This document shows, in pieces, positions 11,001 through 20,800 of a stretch of DNA of 64,000 bases. A program made the translations under genes and the position numbers. Position 1 is the first letter of the stretch; each line of letters starts with the position of its first letter. Source of the stretch: Ectobius pallidus (Eukaryota > Arthropoda > Insecta > Blattodea > Ectobiidae). The notes beneath the pieces are model-generated. The model searched no databases and was not told the DNA's origin. It saw nothing but the letters and a program-made list of their open reading frames with translations. Location of the stretch: NCBI GenBank assembly GCA_964059195.1, contig CAXKWD010000011.1, positions 12,928,451-12,992,450 of the forward strand. Direction: 5' to 3'.

Positions 11001-12447
11001 TCCTGGGTTCGCTTATGCGGCCATGTTAAAGTTCACAGAGGTAAAATTACAGCTGTTGAACGATATGGACATGATTCAGATGTTTGAACGTGGGATAAGA
11101 GGTGGTATTTGTCAGTGTGTAACGAGACACGCTGTGGCAAATATCCCTTGTTCCACCGACTACGATGCCTCAAAGTCGAGCTCTCACCTTTACTACGTCG
11201 ACGCCAATAACCTTTATGGTTACGCTATGTCTCAAGCGTTGCCTACTGGTAATTTTCGTTGGCTCGAGAAAGATGAGATAGCGTCTTTTCACGTCATGTC
11301 CATACCGACCAATTCTAAATTGGGATATGTCCTTGAGGTAGACATTGAGTATCCGGATCACCTCCACGACGCTCATACTGATCTGCCCTTCTGTGCAGAA
11401 ATGAAGTGTCCTCCGGGTAGTAAAAACAAAAAGCTTTTGACAACTCTTGAAACTAAACAAAATTATGTCATTCACTATACCGTGCTTAAACAGGCGTTGC
11501 AACACGGACTGAAATTGACAAAGATCCATAGGGTCATCAGTTTTGAGCAAAGCTGCTGGCTTAAACCGTATATTGAGTTCAATACGTCTAAACGGAGGGC
11601 TGCAGCCAACAACTTTGAAAAAGACTTTTTTAAACTGATGAATAACGCAGTTTTTGGCAAGACAATGGAAAACGTGCGAAAGAGGATAGATTTTAGGCTG
11701 GTGTCTGATGAAAAGTCAATGTCTAAACTGATAGCTAAAAGCAGCTTTCAGGATAGAACCATCTATAACGAAAACCTTGTAGGTGTTCACCTTGCTAAGA
11801 CTAAACTCGTTTTGGATAAAGCCATCTATGTCGGCATGTCCATTTTGGAAATTTCAAAAACAAGGATGTACGACTTTCACTACGACACCATGCGAAAGTA
11901 TTTCGAAAACAAAATTAAGCTCACATATATGGATACTGATAGCTTCATATACAAGATCGAATCCAACAATCTAGACCGTGATTTGTTAAATTTGAGAGAT
12001 GAACTGGATACTAGCGTCTACCCACCCGAACATCCCTTGTATTCATTGGAAAACAAAGGAGTGGTCGGTAAATTCAAGGACGAAGGTGCTGGTCATACTA
12101 TAACTGAGTTTGTAGGCCTGCGAGCAAAAATGTACGCCATAAGGTTTAACGATATGAACATAAAGAAATTGAAAGGTATTAATAAATGTGTTGTAGAGAG
12201 AGAGCTCTCATTTGAAGATTATGTCGGTTGTCTTCAGAGCGGGCAATCGTCATTCTCGGTAAACAGGTCTATACGATCCTATAATCATAACGTATTTTCG
12301 ATCGCCATGAATAAAGTAACCTTAAGCGCTTCAGATGATAAGCGGCACATTTTACCTAATGGCGTAGATACTCTTGCTCACGGGCATTACAAAATCAGGG
12401 ATGCTGATGTTGATGAGGGACCCCCAGCTAAAAGATGTAAAGTGTAA
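8064..12447 (+). CDS. C2H2 zinc finger-family B DNA polymerase fusion, left arm
   Basis: Three exons are predicted: 8064-8579, 8664-8909 and 9007-12447. Donors are GTACGT (8580) and GTGAGT (8910); acceptors are TTACAG after T-rich tracts. Both introns (84 and 97 bp) are phase 0, and the joined frame is open for about 1,400 aa. The long third exon has no ATG at its start, which supports splicing. Residues 8-88 hold three C2H2 fingers (Cys11/Cys14/His27/His32, then Cys39, Cys67). A Pro/Ser/Gln-rich linker runs to about 254. A possible papain-like Cys412/His504/Asp510 set is followed by a CxxC zinc motif near 530. Exo I YADFE (Asp589), Exo II NYDSHF, Exo III YLKTD, motif A VDANNLYG (Asp986), motif B KLMNNAVFG (about 1130) and motif C YMDTDS (Asp1230) are all present. 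An HNH/zinc-like insert (CHICK, RDHCH) lies at about 684-724. This is the protein-primed PolB class, expected to copy linear DNA from a terminal protein. It looks catalytically intact. Confidence 0.85.
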
Positions 12448-12739
12448 AAATGTATATATTGTCAGAGTCTTGTATGTAGATAAAAATGTATTATGCTATA
12501 TGTCTTGTGTGTGTAAATAAAAATGAAATATGCTATGTGTCTTGTGTGTCTTGTGTATGTTGTGTATTATGCTATGTGTTGTAAGGCAAAGGAAAGGAAA
12601 AAAAATGAATTATGCTGTATGTTGTAAGGTAAAGGAATGGAAATAAAAACACATGACTATACTTGAGTCTTTAATGAAGTAAAAAAATACAAGTGTTCCT
12701 TCCTCCTCCTGCTCCACCACTCCACTGTTAAGACTCTGT
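12448..12739. terminator. Convergent 3' end region with poly(A) signals, left arm
   Basis: AATAAA occurs at 12516-12521 and 12642-12647 downstream of the polymerase stop. ATTAAA on the opposite strand (12670-12675) lies about 65 bp past the stop of the convergent acidic frame. 'Ttgtgtg' and 'gctatgtgt' repeats between them fit GU-rich downstream elements. Confidence 0.55.
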
Positions 12740-13021
12740 TCATTCTATATAATTTCTATCCCTCAATTCCAATATGATTTCATGTATTTCCTTGTGGTGA
12801 TGTAGTGTGGCAGCAGACGAGGACATGAGAAGCTTTAGTCTGTCAACGAGCTGGTTGGGGTCGAAGTCTATTTTGTGATTCGCATGTAAGTCCTTCCACA
12901 TGCCTCCACGGTGTGACAAAACCTCATCGGAGGAGTCCTCCTCTTCCGAAAATGAGTTTGAATATTGTTCCTCCTCTTCTTCTTCCAGAAATAATTTTTT
13001 ATTAACATGACCAAAGACGTT
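12740..13021 (-). CDS. Acidic open exon, unknown function, left arm
   Basis: A 93-codon open frame ends in TGA at 12740-12742 and has no ATG near its upstream edge (the first in-frame ATG leaves only 53 codons). It is therefore probably the 3' exon of a spliced gene. It begins with a run of six Glu (after KKLFL), then a Ser/Glu/Asp-rich stretch, then a probable amphipathic helix region containing DPNQLVDRLKLLM and ending in RDRNYIE. I do not recognise the family. It is convergent with the polymerase gene. An ATG in good context (GCCGCCATG, next to the MITE) lies upstream but its frame closes after 10 codons. The upstream exon was not found. Confidence 0.45.
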   Translation of the reverse strand, partial: NVFGHVNKKLFLEEEEEEQYSNSFSEEEDSSDEVLSHRGGMWKDLHANHKIDFDPNQLVDRLKLLMSSSAATLHHHKEIHEIILELRDRNYIE

Positions 13022-13105
13022 CTATATATCTACCTAGACTTACAATAGGCGACGCAGCAGTGGCTAAAATTGAACAACTCGCGCATCCTCTAACATGGCG
13101 GCATG

Positions 13106-13495
13106 CAGTGTTGCCAACGTCAAAGAAATTTCTCTAGATTTAGAGAAATCTTGCTTCTTTTAAAGAATTTCGCCCCACATCTACAGAAAAATTTAATTTA
13201 CTCTTTTCCATAGATAATTAATAAAGATAAAGCGGAAATTCGGACAAAAAATAAAATGCAGAGCGAGAGAGCAGTCTACAACAATTTAAATGTTCTGTGC
13301 TGTACTACCCATGCTATCATCGGATGTTTATTGCATGCAGTTAACTTGAGGTAAGATTCATATTAATAAAATTATTATTAATACTATCGATAAAATATAT
13401 AATTAAAGAATATGACTTTTTAATGCATCAAAGAAATTTAAAGAAAATTTATGGAGTTGTCAAAAAGATTTTAGCTTTTGTGGTTGGCAACACTG
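13106..13495. mobile_element. hAT-like MITE inside the left arm
   Basis: Ends CAGTGTTGCCAAC and GTTGGCAACACTG are inverted repeats. The exact 8-bp duplication GCGGCATG flanks them at 13098-13105 and 13496-13503. The CAGTG start and 8-bp duplication are hAT features. It has no coding capacity. The same insertion occurs at the mirror position in the other arm. Confidence 0.85.
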
Positions 13496-13753
13496 GCGGC
13501 ATGTGTTATTCTTCTGACACGTGAGAATGTAAATAGTGAGATATTTTAAATATTAAAAACTAAATGTAAGCTTAGAATTACAGTGTTTGTGTTCATTTTA
13601 GTATTGTGTGCTATTTAGTAATTGCATGAAGTGTAGTGAGCTATAATATGGTTATTATTGCGGATACATTTCAATATTGTAGGCCACGTGTGTTGGTTAG
13701 AATTTATATTTTCGACCCGTGTTTTTTATAGTGTTCCTGGGATTACTAGAAAT

Positions 13754-13824
13754 ATGGTGCGTTCTTGTGCAGCATACAACTGCACAAATCGTCAGAAGAA
13801 GGATTCGGGGATTTCTTTCCACAA
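13754..13824 (+). CDS. THAP-domain first exon, probably truncated gene, left arm
   Basis: An ATG opens MVRSCAAYNCTNRQ...GISFHK, which is the canonical start of a THAP (C2CH) DNA-binding domain: two Cys five residues apart and the SFH motif. A strong donor GTAAGT follows at 13825. The nearest acceptor (TTTCAG ending 13965) continues for about 16 codons and stops, without the second zinc pair. A second short frame starts at 14014 and reaches a GTAATT donor-like site. Either the rest of the domain is lost or later exons were not recognised. THAP proteins include P-element-type transposases and transcription factors. Confidence 0.5.
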
Positions 13825-14290
13825 GTAAGTAATATAGCCTAGTTGTATTATAGGTTAGGAGCAGTGTTGTATTTTGGAATGGATTGCACAACTGTAATTT
13901 TTCATAGTAATGTACTATATTATACTATACTAAATTAATTGTATTAATTTAATCACATATTTCAGGACCCGAAGGGCTATGTTTAAAGATTACAACTTAC
14001 ATTATTCACTAAAATGACTGAGAAAAATGACTTACTGGGAATGTCAACACAGGCCTATGATGTTGTGTTATTGCGTCCACATGAGATAAATGCAGGTAAT
14101 TATGTTTAGTTCTTACACTTATTTATAGCGATATTACTCTTAACTCATGTTTAATTAATTTTTTTCATTATTTATGAAATTAAATACCGGTAGGTTTATG
14201 TTTCCTTTTACGTTTAACAGCTGTATGTTGTCTGCTATGATTTTGTGCCTCAAAGATGGCGGCGAGCGACCACTTCTATTTGGAGCCATT

Positions 14291-14815
14291 TCACGCCGTC
14301 TGCGCAGCTGGTGGTGTGGGGACTTGAACATGACACGTATTGATGGGGTCAGCCTGCTGATGAGTGTTCGTATCCGAGAGAAGATATCGATTGGAGATGA
14401 ATTTCTGTCTGTCTTGACAAATTGGGCACTTGGATAAATAAAGAGAAATCATAGCCTTTGTAACGTTTGCAAATTTTCTGGATAGTTCATTATACATTTT
14501 ATCGCGACCACCATGTCCTATTGCCGCATGAGCGGTATCAATAACGTCGTATATGTCATCAACCGAAAGGTAATATTTTCTATCGTTTTTTGCAACAAGT
14601 TTCCTAATTCCTCCTATTTCTACCACATCAAATCTTTTCAATCTTCTTTTTTGTGTAGCCGTCTTCTTTTGTGATTCTTTAGCAGTATCTACCTCCCGCA
14701 TGAGTGATAAGTAATTTTCCTTTGTTAGAACCTTAAAACGAGTAGATTTTTCACTCTCAGTTCTTAAAAGCTCCCCCACGAAACTCTCTCTCGCCTTTTT
14801 ACAACTCTCATCCAT
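14291..14815 (-). CDS. Integrase-type H2C2 zinc-binding protein lacking DDE core, left arm
   Basis: The 174-aa frame starts at an ATG in the context GATATCATGG. It has a Lys/Arg-rich N-terminal half (LKRFDVVEIGGIRKLVAK region). A zinc-binding motif follows: two His in AHAAIGHGGRDKM, then Cys-x2-Cys in KCPICQ about 30 residues later. This H2C2 unit precedes the catalytic core in Polinton, Ginger and retroviral-type integrases and in KRBA2-like host proteins. The frame ends about 30 residues after the zinc motif, where the rve/DDE core should begin. No such core occurs downstream in any frame. It may be a remnant, a DNA-binding regulator or a dominant-negative form. Transcription points outward from the hinge. 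Confidence 0.7.
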   Translation of the reverse strand: MDESCKKARESFVGELLRTESEKSTRFKVLTKENYLSLMREVDTAKESQKKTATQKRRLKRFDVVEIGGIRKLVAKNDRKYYLSVDDIYDVIDTAHAAIGHGGRDKMYNELSRKFANVTKAMISLYLSKCPICQDRQKFISNRYLLSDTNTHQQADPINTCHVQVPTPPAAQTA

Positions 14816-14905
14816 GATATCGTGAAACGTAGAATGATACCCAGGGATGATGACTTTACTCTACGCCGGTCTATTCTGGACTGGTGTAAAACTTGTCTGG
14901 GCTCA

Positions 14906-14915
14906 CTTATTTATA
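14906..14915 (-). promoter_or_regulatory. TATA box, outward toward left integrase-like gene
   Basis: Mirror of 15354-15363; reads TATAAATAAG on the minus strand, 91 bp before the start codon at 14815. Confidence 0.55.
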
Positions 14916-14960
14916 GGTAAAATTAATCTGGACCGGTTAATATGAGTCTGTAGCTGGTCC

Positions 14961-15020
14961 AGATCGATCTTGACCAGTCAAGATCGATCTTGACCGGTCA
15001 AGATCGATCTTGACTGGTCA
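14961..15020 (+). repeat. 20-bp iterons at the hinge, three copies
   Basis: Three exact-length 20-bp units (AGATCGATCTTGACCRGTCA, third with TGACTGGTCA) sit in tandem between the left 94-bp units. The mirror position 15289-15308 has only one. The two extra units account for the whole 40-bp length difference between the arms. Confidence 0.9.
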
Positions 15021-15353
15021 CTACTGTTTAACAGTTTCGCTACGCCGGTCTATTCTGGACTGGTGTAAAACTTGTCTGGGCTCACTTATTTATAGGTAAA
15101 ATTAATCTGGACCGGTTAATATGAGTCTGTAGCCGGTCAATATCGATCTTGACTGGTCAATATCGATATTGACCGGCTACAGACTCATATTAACCGGTCC
15201 AGATTAATTTTACCTATAAATAAGTGAGCCCAGACAAGTTTTACACCAGTCCAGAATAGACCGGCGTAGCGAAACTGTTAAACAGTAGTGACCAGTCAAG
15301 ATCGATCTGGACCAGCTACAGACTCATATTAACCGGTCCAGATTAATTTTACC

Positions 15354-15363
15354 TATAAATAAG
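15354..15363 (+). promoter_or_regulatory. TATA box, outward toward right integrase-like gene
   Basis: TATAAATAAG in the outer right 94-bp unit, 100 bp before the ATG at 15454. The same TATAAATA core is used upstream of the polymerase gene. A weak initiator (CCAGTC) lies about 32 bp downstream. The inner unit carries a second copy at 15215-15224. Confidence 0.55.
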
Positions 15364-15453
15364 TGAGCCCAGACAAGTTTTACACCAGTCCAGAATAGAC
15401 CGGCGTAGAGTAAAGTCATCATCCCTGGGTATCATTCTACGTTTCACGATATC

Positions 15454-15978
15454 ATGGATGAGAGTTGTAAAAAGGCGAGAGAGAGTTTCGTGGGGGAGCT
15501 TTTAAGAACTGAGAGTGAAAAATCTACTCGTTTTAAGGTTCTAACAAAGGAAAATTACTTATCACTCATGCGGGAGGTAGATACTGCTAAAGAATCACAA
15601 AAGAAGACGGCTACACAAAAAAGAAGATTGAAAAGATTTGATGTGGTAGAAATAGGAGGAATTAGGAAACTTGTTGCAAAAAACGATAGAAAATATTACC
15701 TTTCGGTTGATGACATATACGACGTTATTGATACCGCTCATGCGGCAATAGGACATGGTGGTCGCGATAAAATGTATAATGAACTATCCAGAAAATTTGC
15801 AAACGTTACAAAGGCTATGATTTCTCTTTATTTATCCAAGTGCCCAATTTGTCAAGACAGACAGAAATTCATCTCCAATCGATATCTTCTCTCGGATACG
15901 AACACTCATCAGCAGGCTGACCCCATCAATACGTGTCATGTTCAAGTCCCCACACCACCAGCTGCGCAGACGGCGTGA
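15454..15978 (+). CDS. Integrase-type H2C2 zinc-binding protein lacking DDE core, right arm
   Basis: Identical 174-aa protein to the left-arm copy, starting 100 bp after a TATAAATAAG box in the hinge repeat (15354). The His-x4-His and Cys-x2-Cys zinc ligands are intact in both copies while the catalytic core is missing from both. The truncation therefore predates the palindrome or happened at its formation. The two genes are divergent from the shared hinge. Confidence 0.7.
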   Translation: MDESCKKARESFVGELLRTESEKSTRFKVLTKENYLSLMREVDTAKESQKKTATQKRRLKRFDVVEIGGIRKLVAKNDRKYYLSVDDIYDVIDTAHAAIGHGGRDKMYNELSRKFANVTKAMISLYLSKCPICQDRQKFISNRYLLSDTNTHQQADPINTCHVQVPTPPAAQTA

Positions 15979-16444
15979 AATGGCTCCAAATAGAAGTGGT
16001 CGCTCGCCGCCATCTTTGAGGCACAAAATCATAGCAGACAACATACAGCTGTTAAACGTAAAAGGAAACATAAACCTACCGGTATTTAATTTCATAAATA
16101 ATGAAAAAAATTAATTAAACATGAGTTAAGAGTAATATCGCTATAAATAAGTGTAAGAACTAAACATAATTACCTGCATTTATCTCATGTGGACGCAATA
16201 ACACAACATCATAGGCCTGTGTTGACATTCCCAGTAAGTCATTTTTCTCAGTCATTTTAGTGAATAATGTAAGTTGTAATCTTTAAACATAGCCCTTCGG
16301 GTCCTGAAATATGTGATTAAATTAATACAATTAATTTAGTATAGTATAATATAGTACATTACTATGAAAAATTACAGTTGTGCAATCCATTCCAAAATAC
16401 AACACTGCTCCTAACCTATAATACAACTAGGCTATATTACTTAC

Positions 16445-16515
16445 TTGTGGAAAGAAATCCCCGAATCCTTCTTCTGACGATTTGTGCAGTTGTATGCTGC
16501 ACAAGAACGCACCAT
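16445..16515 (-). CDS. THAP-domain first exon, probably truncated gene, right arm
   Basis: Mirror of 13754-13824 with the same start, donor and absence of the distal zinc ligands. Confidence 0.5.
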
Positions 16516-16773
16516 ATTTCTAGTAATCCCAGGAACACTATAAAAAACACGGGTCGAAAATATAAATTCTAACCAACACACGTGGCCTACAATATTGAAA
16601 TGTATCCGCAATAATAACCATATTATAGCTCACTACACTTCATGCAATTACTAAATAGCACACAATACTAAAATGAACACAAACACTGTAATTCTAAGCT
16701 TACATTTAGTTTTTAATATTTAAAATATCTCACTATTTACATTCTCACGTGTCAGAAGAATAACACATGCCGC

Positions 16774-17163
16774 CAGTGTTGCCAACCACAAAAGCTAAAA
16801 TCTTTTTGACAACTCCATAAATTTTCTTTAAATTTCTTTGATGCATTAAAAAGTCATATTCTTTAATTATATATTTTATCGATAGTATTAATAATAATTT
16901 TATTAATATGAATCTTACCTCAAGTTAACTGCATGCAATAAACATCCGATGATAGCATGGGTAGTACAGCACAGAACATTTAAATTGTTGTAGACTGCTC
17001 TCTCGCTCTGCATTTTATTTTTTGTCCGAATTTCCGCTTTATCTTTATTAATTATCTATGGAAAAGAGTAAATTAAATTTTTCTGTAGATGTGGGGCGAA
17101 ATTCTTTAAAAGAAGCAAGATTTCTCTAAATCTAGAGAAATTTCTTTGACGTTGGCAACACTG
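16774..17163. mobile_element. hAT-like MITE inside the right arm
   Basis: Mirror copy of the 390-bp MITE at 13106-13495 with the same flanking 8-bp duplication. Two independent insertions at the same base are implausible, so the arm was copied after this insertion. Confidence 0.85.
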
Positions 17164-17247
17164 CATGCCGCCATGTTAGAGGATGCGCGAGTTGTTCAAT
17201 TTTAGCCACTGCTGCGTCGCCTATTGTAAGTCTAGGTAGATATATAG

Positions 17248-17529
17248 AACGTCTTTGGTCATGTTAATAAAAAATTATTTCTGGAAGAAGAAGAGGAGGA
17301 ACAATATTCAAACTCATTTTCGGAAGAGGAGGACTCCTCCGATGAGGTTTTGTCACACCGTGGAGGCATGTGGAAGGACTTACATGCGAATCACAAAATA
17401 GACTTCGACCCCAACCAGCTCGTTGACAGACTAAAGCTTCTCATGTCCTCGTCTGCTGCCACACTACATCACCACAAGGAAATACATGAAATCATATTGG
17501 AATTGAGGGATAGAAATTATATAGAATGA
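17248..17529 (+). CDS. Acidic open exon, unknown function, right arm
   Basis: Mirror of 12740-13021 with the same 93-codon frame and the same absence of a start. It lies between the internal MITE and the polymerase 3' end. Probably a 3' exon; function unknown. Confidence 0.45.
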   Translation, partial: NVFGHVNKKLFLEEEEEEQYSNSFSEEEDSSDEVLSHRGGMWKDLHANHKIDFDPNQLVDRLKLLMSSSAATLHHHKEIHEIILELRDRNYIE

Positions 17530-17821
17530 ACAGAGTCTTAACAGTGGAGTGGTGGAGCAGGAGGAGGAAGGAACACTTGTATTTTTTTACTTCATTAAAG
17601 ACTCAAGTATAGTCATGTGTTTTTATTTCCATTCCTTTACCTTACAACATACAGCATAATTCATTTTTTTTCCTTTCCTTTGCCTTACAACACATAGCAT
17701 AATACACAACATACACAAGACACACAAGACACATAGCATATTTCATTTTTATTTACACACACAAGACATATAGCATAATACATTTTTATCTACATACAAG
17801 ACTCTGACAATATATACATTT
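17530..17821. terminator. Convergent 3' end region with poly(A) signals, right arm
   Basis: Mirror of 12448-12739, with the same AATAAA and ATTAAA signals. Confidence 0.55.
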
Positions 17822-20800
17822 TTACACTTTACATCTTTTAGCTGGGGGTCCCTCATCAACATCAGCATCCCTGATTTTGTAATGCCCGTGAGCAAGAGTA
17901 TCTACGCCATTAGGTAAAATGTGCCGCTTATCATCTGAAGCGCTTAAGGTTACTTTATTCATGGCGATCGAAAATACGTTATGATTATAGGATCGTATAG
18001 ACCTGTTTACCGAGAATGACGATTGCCCGCTCTGAAGACAACCGACATAATCTTCAAATGAGAGCTCTCTCTCTACAACACATTTATTAATACCTTTCAA
18101 TTTCTTTATGTTCATATCGTTAAACCTTATGGCGTACATTTTTGCTCGCAGGCCTACAAACTCAGTTATAGTATGACCAGCACCTTCGTCCTTGAATTTA
18201 CCGACCACTCCTTTGTTTTCCAATGAATACAAGGGATGTTCGGGTGGGTAGACGCTAGTATCCAGTTCATCTCTCAAATTTAACAAATCACGGTCTAGAT
18301 TGTTGGATTCGATCTTGTATATGAAGCTATCAGTATCCATATATGTGAGCTTAATTTTGTTTTCGAAATACTTTCGCATGGTGTCGTAGTGAAAGTCGTA
18401 CATCCTTGTTTTTGAAATTTCCAAAATGGACATGCCGACATAGATGGCTTTATCCAAAACGAGTTTAGTCTTAGCAAGGTGAACACCTACAAGGTTTTCG
18501 TTATAGATGGTTCTATCCTGAAAGCTGCTTTTAGCTATCAGTTTAGACATTGACTTTTCATCAGACACCAGCCTAAAATCTATCCTCTTTCGCACGTTTT
18601 CCATTGTCTTGCCAAAAACTGCGTTATTCATCAGTTTAAAAAAGTCTTTTTCAAAGTTGTTGGCTGCAGCCCTCCGTTTAGACGTATTGAACTCAATATA
18701 CGGTTTAAGCCAGCAGCTTTGCTCAAAACTGATGACCCTATGGATCTTTGTCAATTTCAGTCCGTGTTGCAACGCCTGTTTAAGCACGGTATAGTGAATG
18801 ACATAATTTTGTTTAGTTTCAAGAGTTGTCAAAAGCTTTTTGTTTTTACTACCCGGAGGACACTTCATTTCTGCACAGAAGGGCAGATCAGTATGAGCGT
18901 CGTGGAGGTGATCCGGATACTCAATGTCTACCTCAAGGACATATCCCAATTTAGAATTGGTCGGTATGGACATGACGTGAAAAGACGCTATCTCATCTTT
19001 CTCGAGCCAACGAAAATTACCAGTAGGCAACGCTTGAGACATAGCGTAACCATAAAGGTTATTGGCGTCGACGTAGTAAAGGTGAGAGCTCGACTTTGAG
19101 GCATCGTAGTCGGTGGAACAAGGGATATTTGCCACAGCGTGTCTCGTTACACACTGACAAATACCACCTCTTATCCCACGTTCAAACATCTGAATCATGT
19201 CCATATCGTTCAACAGCTGTAATTTTACCTCTGTGAACTTTAACATGGCCGCATAAGCGAACCCAGGAGCAGTACTGTAATAAAGGCAATCTAGCCCATA
19301 GGTATCATGGCACATTTGCCTAAAATTCTCGAAAACATCGGTCAAAATCAGAACATCTGTTTTTAAATATAGGTCTGAATATTCTCCTAATGAGTTGACC
19401 GAAAATGATTGCCACACATTGACAGCATGAGAGTAGTCTCGATCTGAAACACCCGCATTGCTGAGTTTGTTGTAAAACGCCTCTTTAGGCGGTAATTTTG
19501 CCTCATCTAGAACTTCGTAGGACGACACATAGTCGTAGGGGAAGACTCCCTTGCGACTTACCAAATCGGTTTTGTCACCAAACGAATTTCTGGTTTCTAT
19601 AAATTTCTGCTTGGGAAGATTGTCCGCTAGCTTCTCCAGGCTACTGGCCATGAATCGAAACGAATCTATAAATCTTAGTTCCATACCTCCCCGCTTCAAA
19701 TAAGAGGAGGGAATAAATTTAGAAAATGTCACGTATTTCTCCTGGGTATTGCAAATGGCATTGATACGGTTCTTGTCAAAACCTAACTCTGTCACAATGA
19801 AGTGTGAGTCATAGTTGGACAGGTTGTGTAGCACAACAGGGACAAAAGACTGGTTCCTATAATTTAGGTTACAGTTTCTGTGTGCTGCACCTCTGAACCG
19901 ACCGCTCACGTGGCAGTGGTCACGGACTTTGTAATTTTCTTCGGTGAAGTTACCTTGTTTACAGATATGGCAGATGGTGCTGGTCATATACTGGTTGTTC
20001 TGTTCTGCCGTGAGAGGGATCATGGGTTTTATTTCACAGTTTAAAATGGCATCTATGGACTTTACGTCTTTTACAAGAGAACTCATAAAATGGGCTCCTG
20101 CCTCGGGTCCTCTGTATAGCCGCAGATTTGAATGTTCGCCTTCCAAGTCCTTAATAAAATAGGCGTAACTGAAAGGTGTATGTTTTTGATACTTTTGAGT
20201 CCAGGATTTTGTAGGTTCATTTTGACATCCGGCAATAGGCTCCAATAAGCACTCAAAATCCGCATAGATCACAAACCTAATCTTCTGCGAATACTCATGC
20301 TTAGTGAAACTTACTTCCAGACGTTTAGGAAATTCACACCTGACGGGTGAGAACGAATTACATACAGCCAAATGAGCCTCAAGTCTCTGGTCGGCTGACT
20401 CACCTTTATACGACTGGAAGTGCGTAAAACATCGTTTGCATACTTTGACTTGACGCTTGTCCGATGTGACAAAAGGCCTAATGAATGCGTTGAAATCAGA
20501 AATTAAGACATAATGTGAATTTACTTCATCGCAGACATAGAGCAAGTCTCTATGGTCGTCCAACTCCTTATCAGCAATTTTGATTGGGTATACTTCCGCA
20601 TTGTCATCTAAACCAAACACATTGATCGATATGTTATTTAATTTAGAAAATTTACCAATGTCTTGTAATGCTACCGGGAATTTTACACAGCTCCAGTCGT
20701 ATCTGTCAGATAATTCTTGGTTCCCGAGATAGCTAGGCCATAAGTCATTACCTACCTCTATAAATTTCGCCAAGATGCAGTACTTGAAACAATAATCGTC

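Larger units (their letters stand above)
7101..15154 (+). repeat. Left arm of the 8-kb inverted repeat
   Basis: Positions x here pair with 30269-x in the right arm from 7101 to about 14960, with no net indel. From the inner hinge the sum becomes 30309 because this arm has 40 extra bp. Confirmed differences are 7942 (C versus G), 8145 (G versus A) and 9746 (C versus T), read in this arm's sense. Pairing stops at 7099. Confidence 0.95.
14861..15408. repeat. Hinge: four 94-bp units as a nested palindrome
   Basis: 94-bp units lie at 14861-14954 and 15040-15133 (direct, left arm) and at 15176-15269 and 15315-15408 (reversed, right arm). Each runs from CTACGCCGGTC to GTCTGTAGC in left-arm sense. 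Units in one arm are 179 bp apart on the left and 139 bp on the right. The spacers hold GATCGATC-containing iterons and a 'gtttaac' palindrome. The axis lies within TTGACTGGTCAA at 15154/15155. The motif GACCGGT/GACTGGT recurs throughout. A clustered-site origin, telomere junction or bidirectional promoter are the likely readings. Confidence 0.85.

Noticed and set aside
11170..11550. 126-codon frames antisense to the polymerase (also 18719-19099)
   Set aside because: Shadow frames of the polymerase palm region in the opposite strand.
14174..14437. 87-codon frames at 14174-14437 and 15832-16095
   Set aside because: They are antisense to the end of the H2C2 integrase-like gene and have no recognisable motif.
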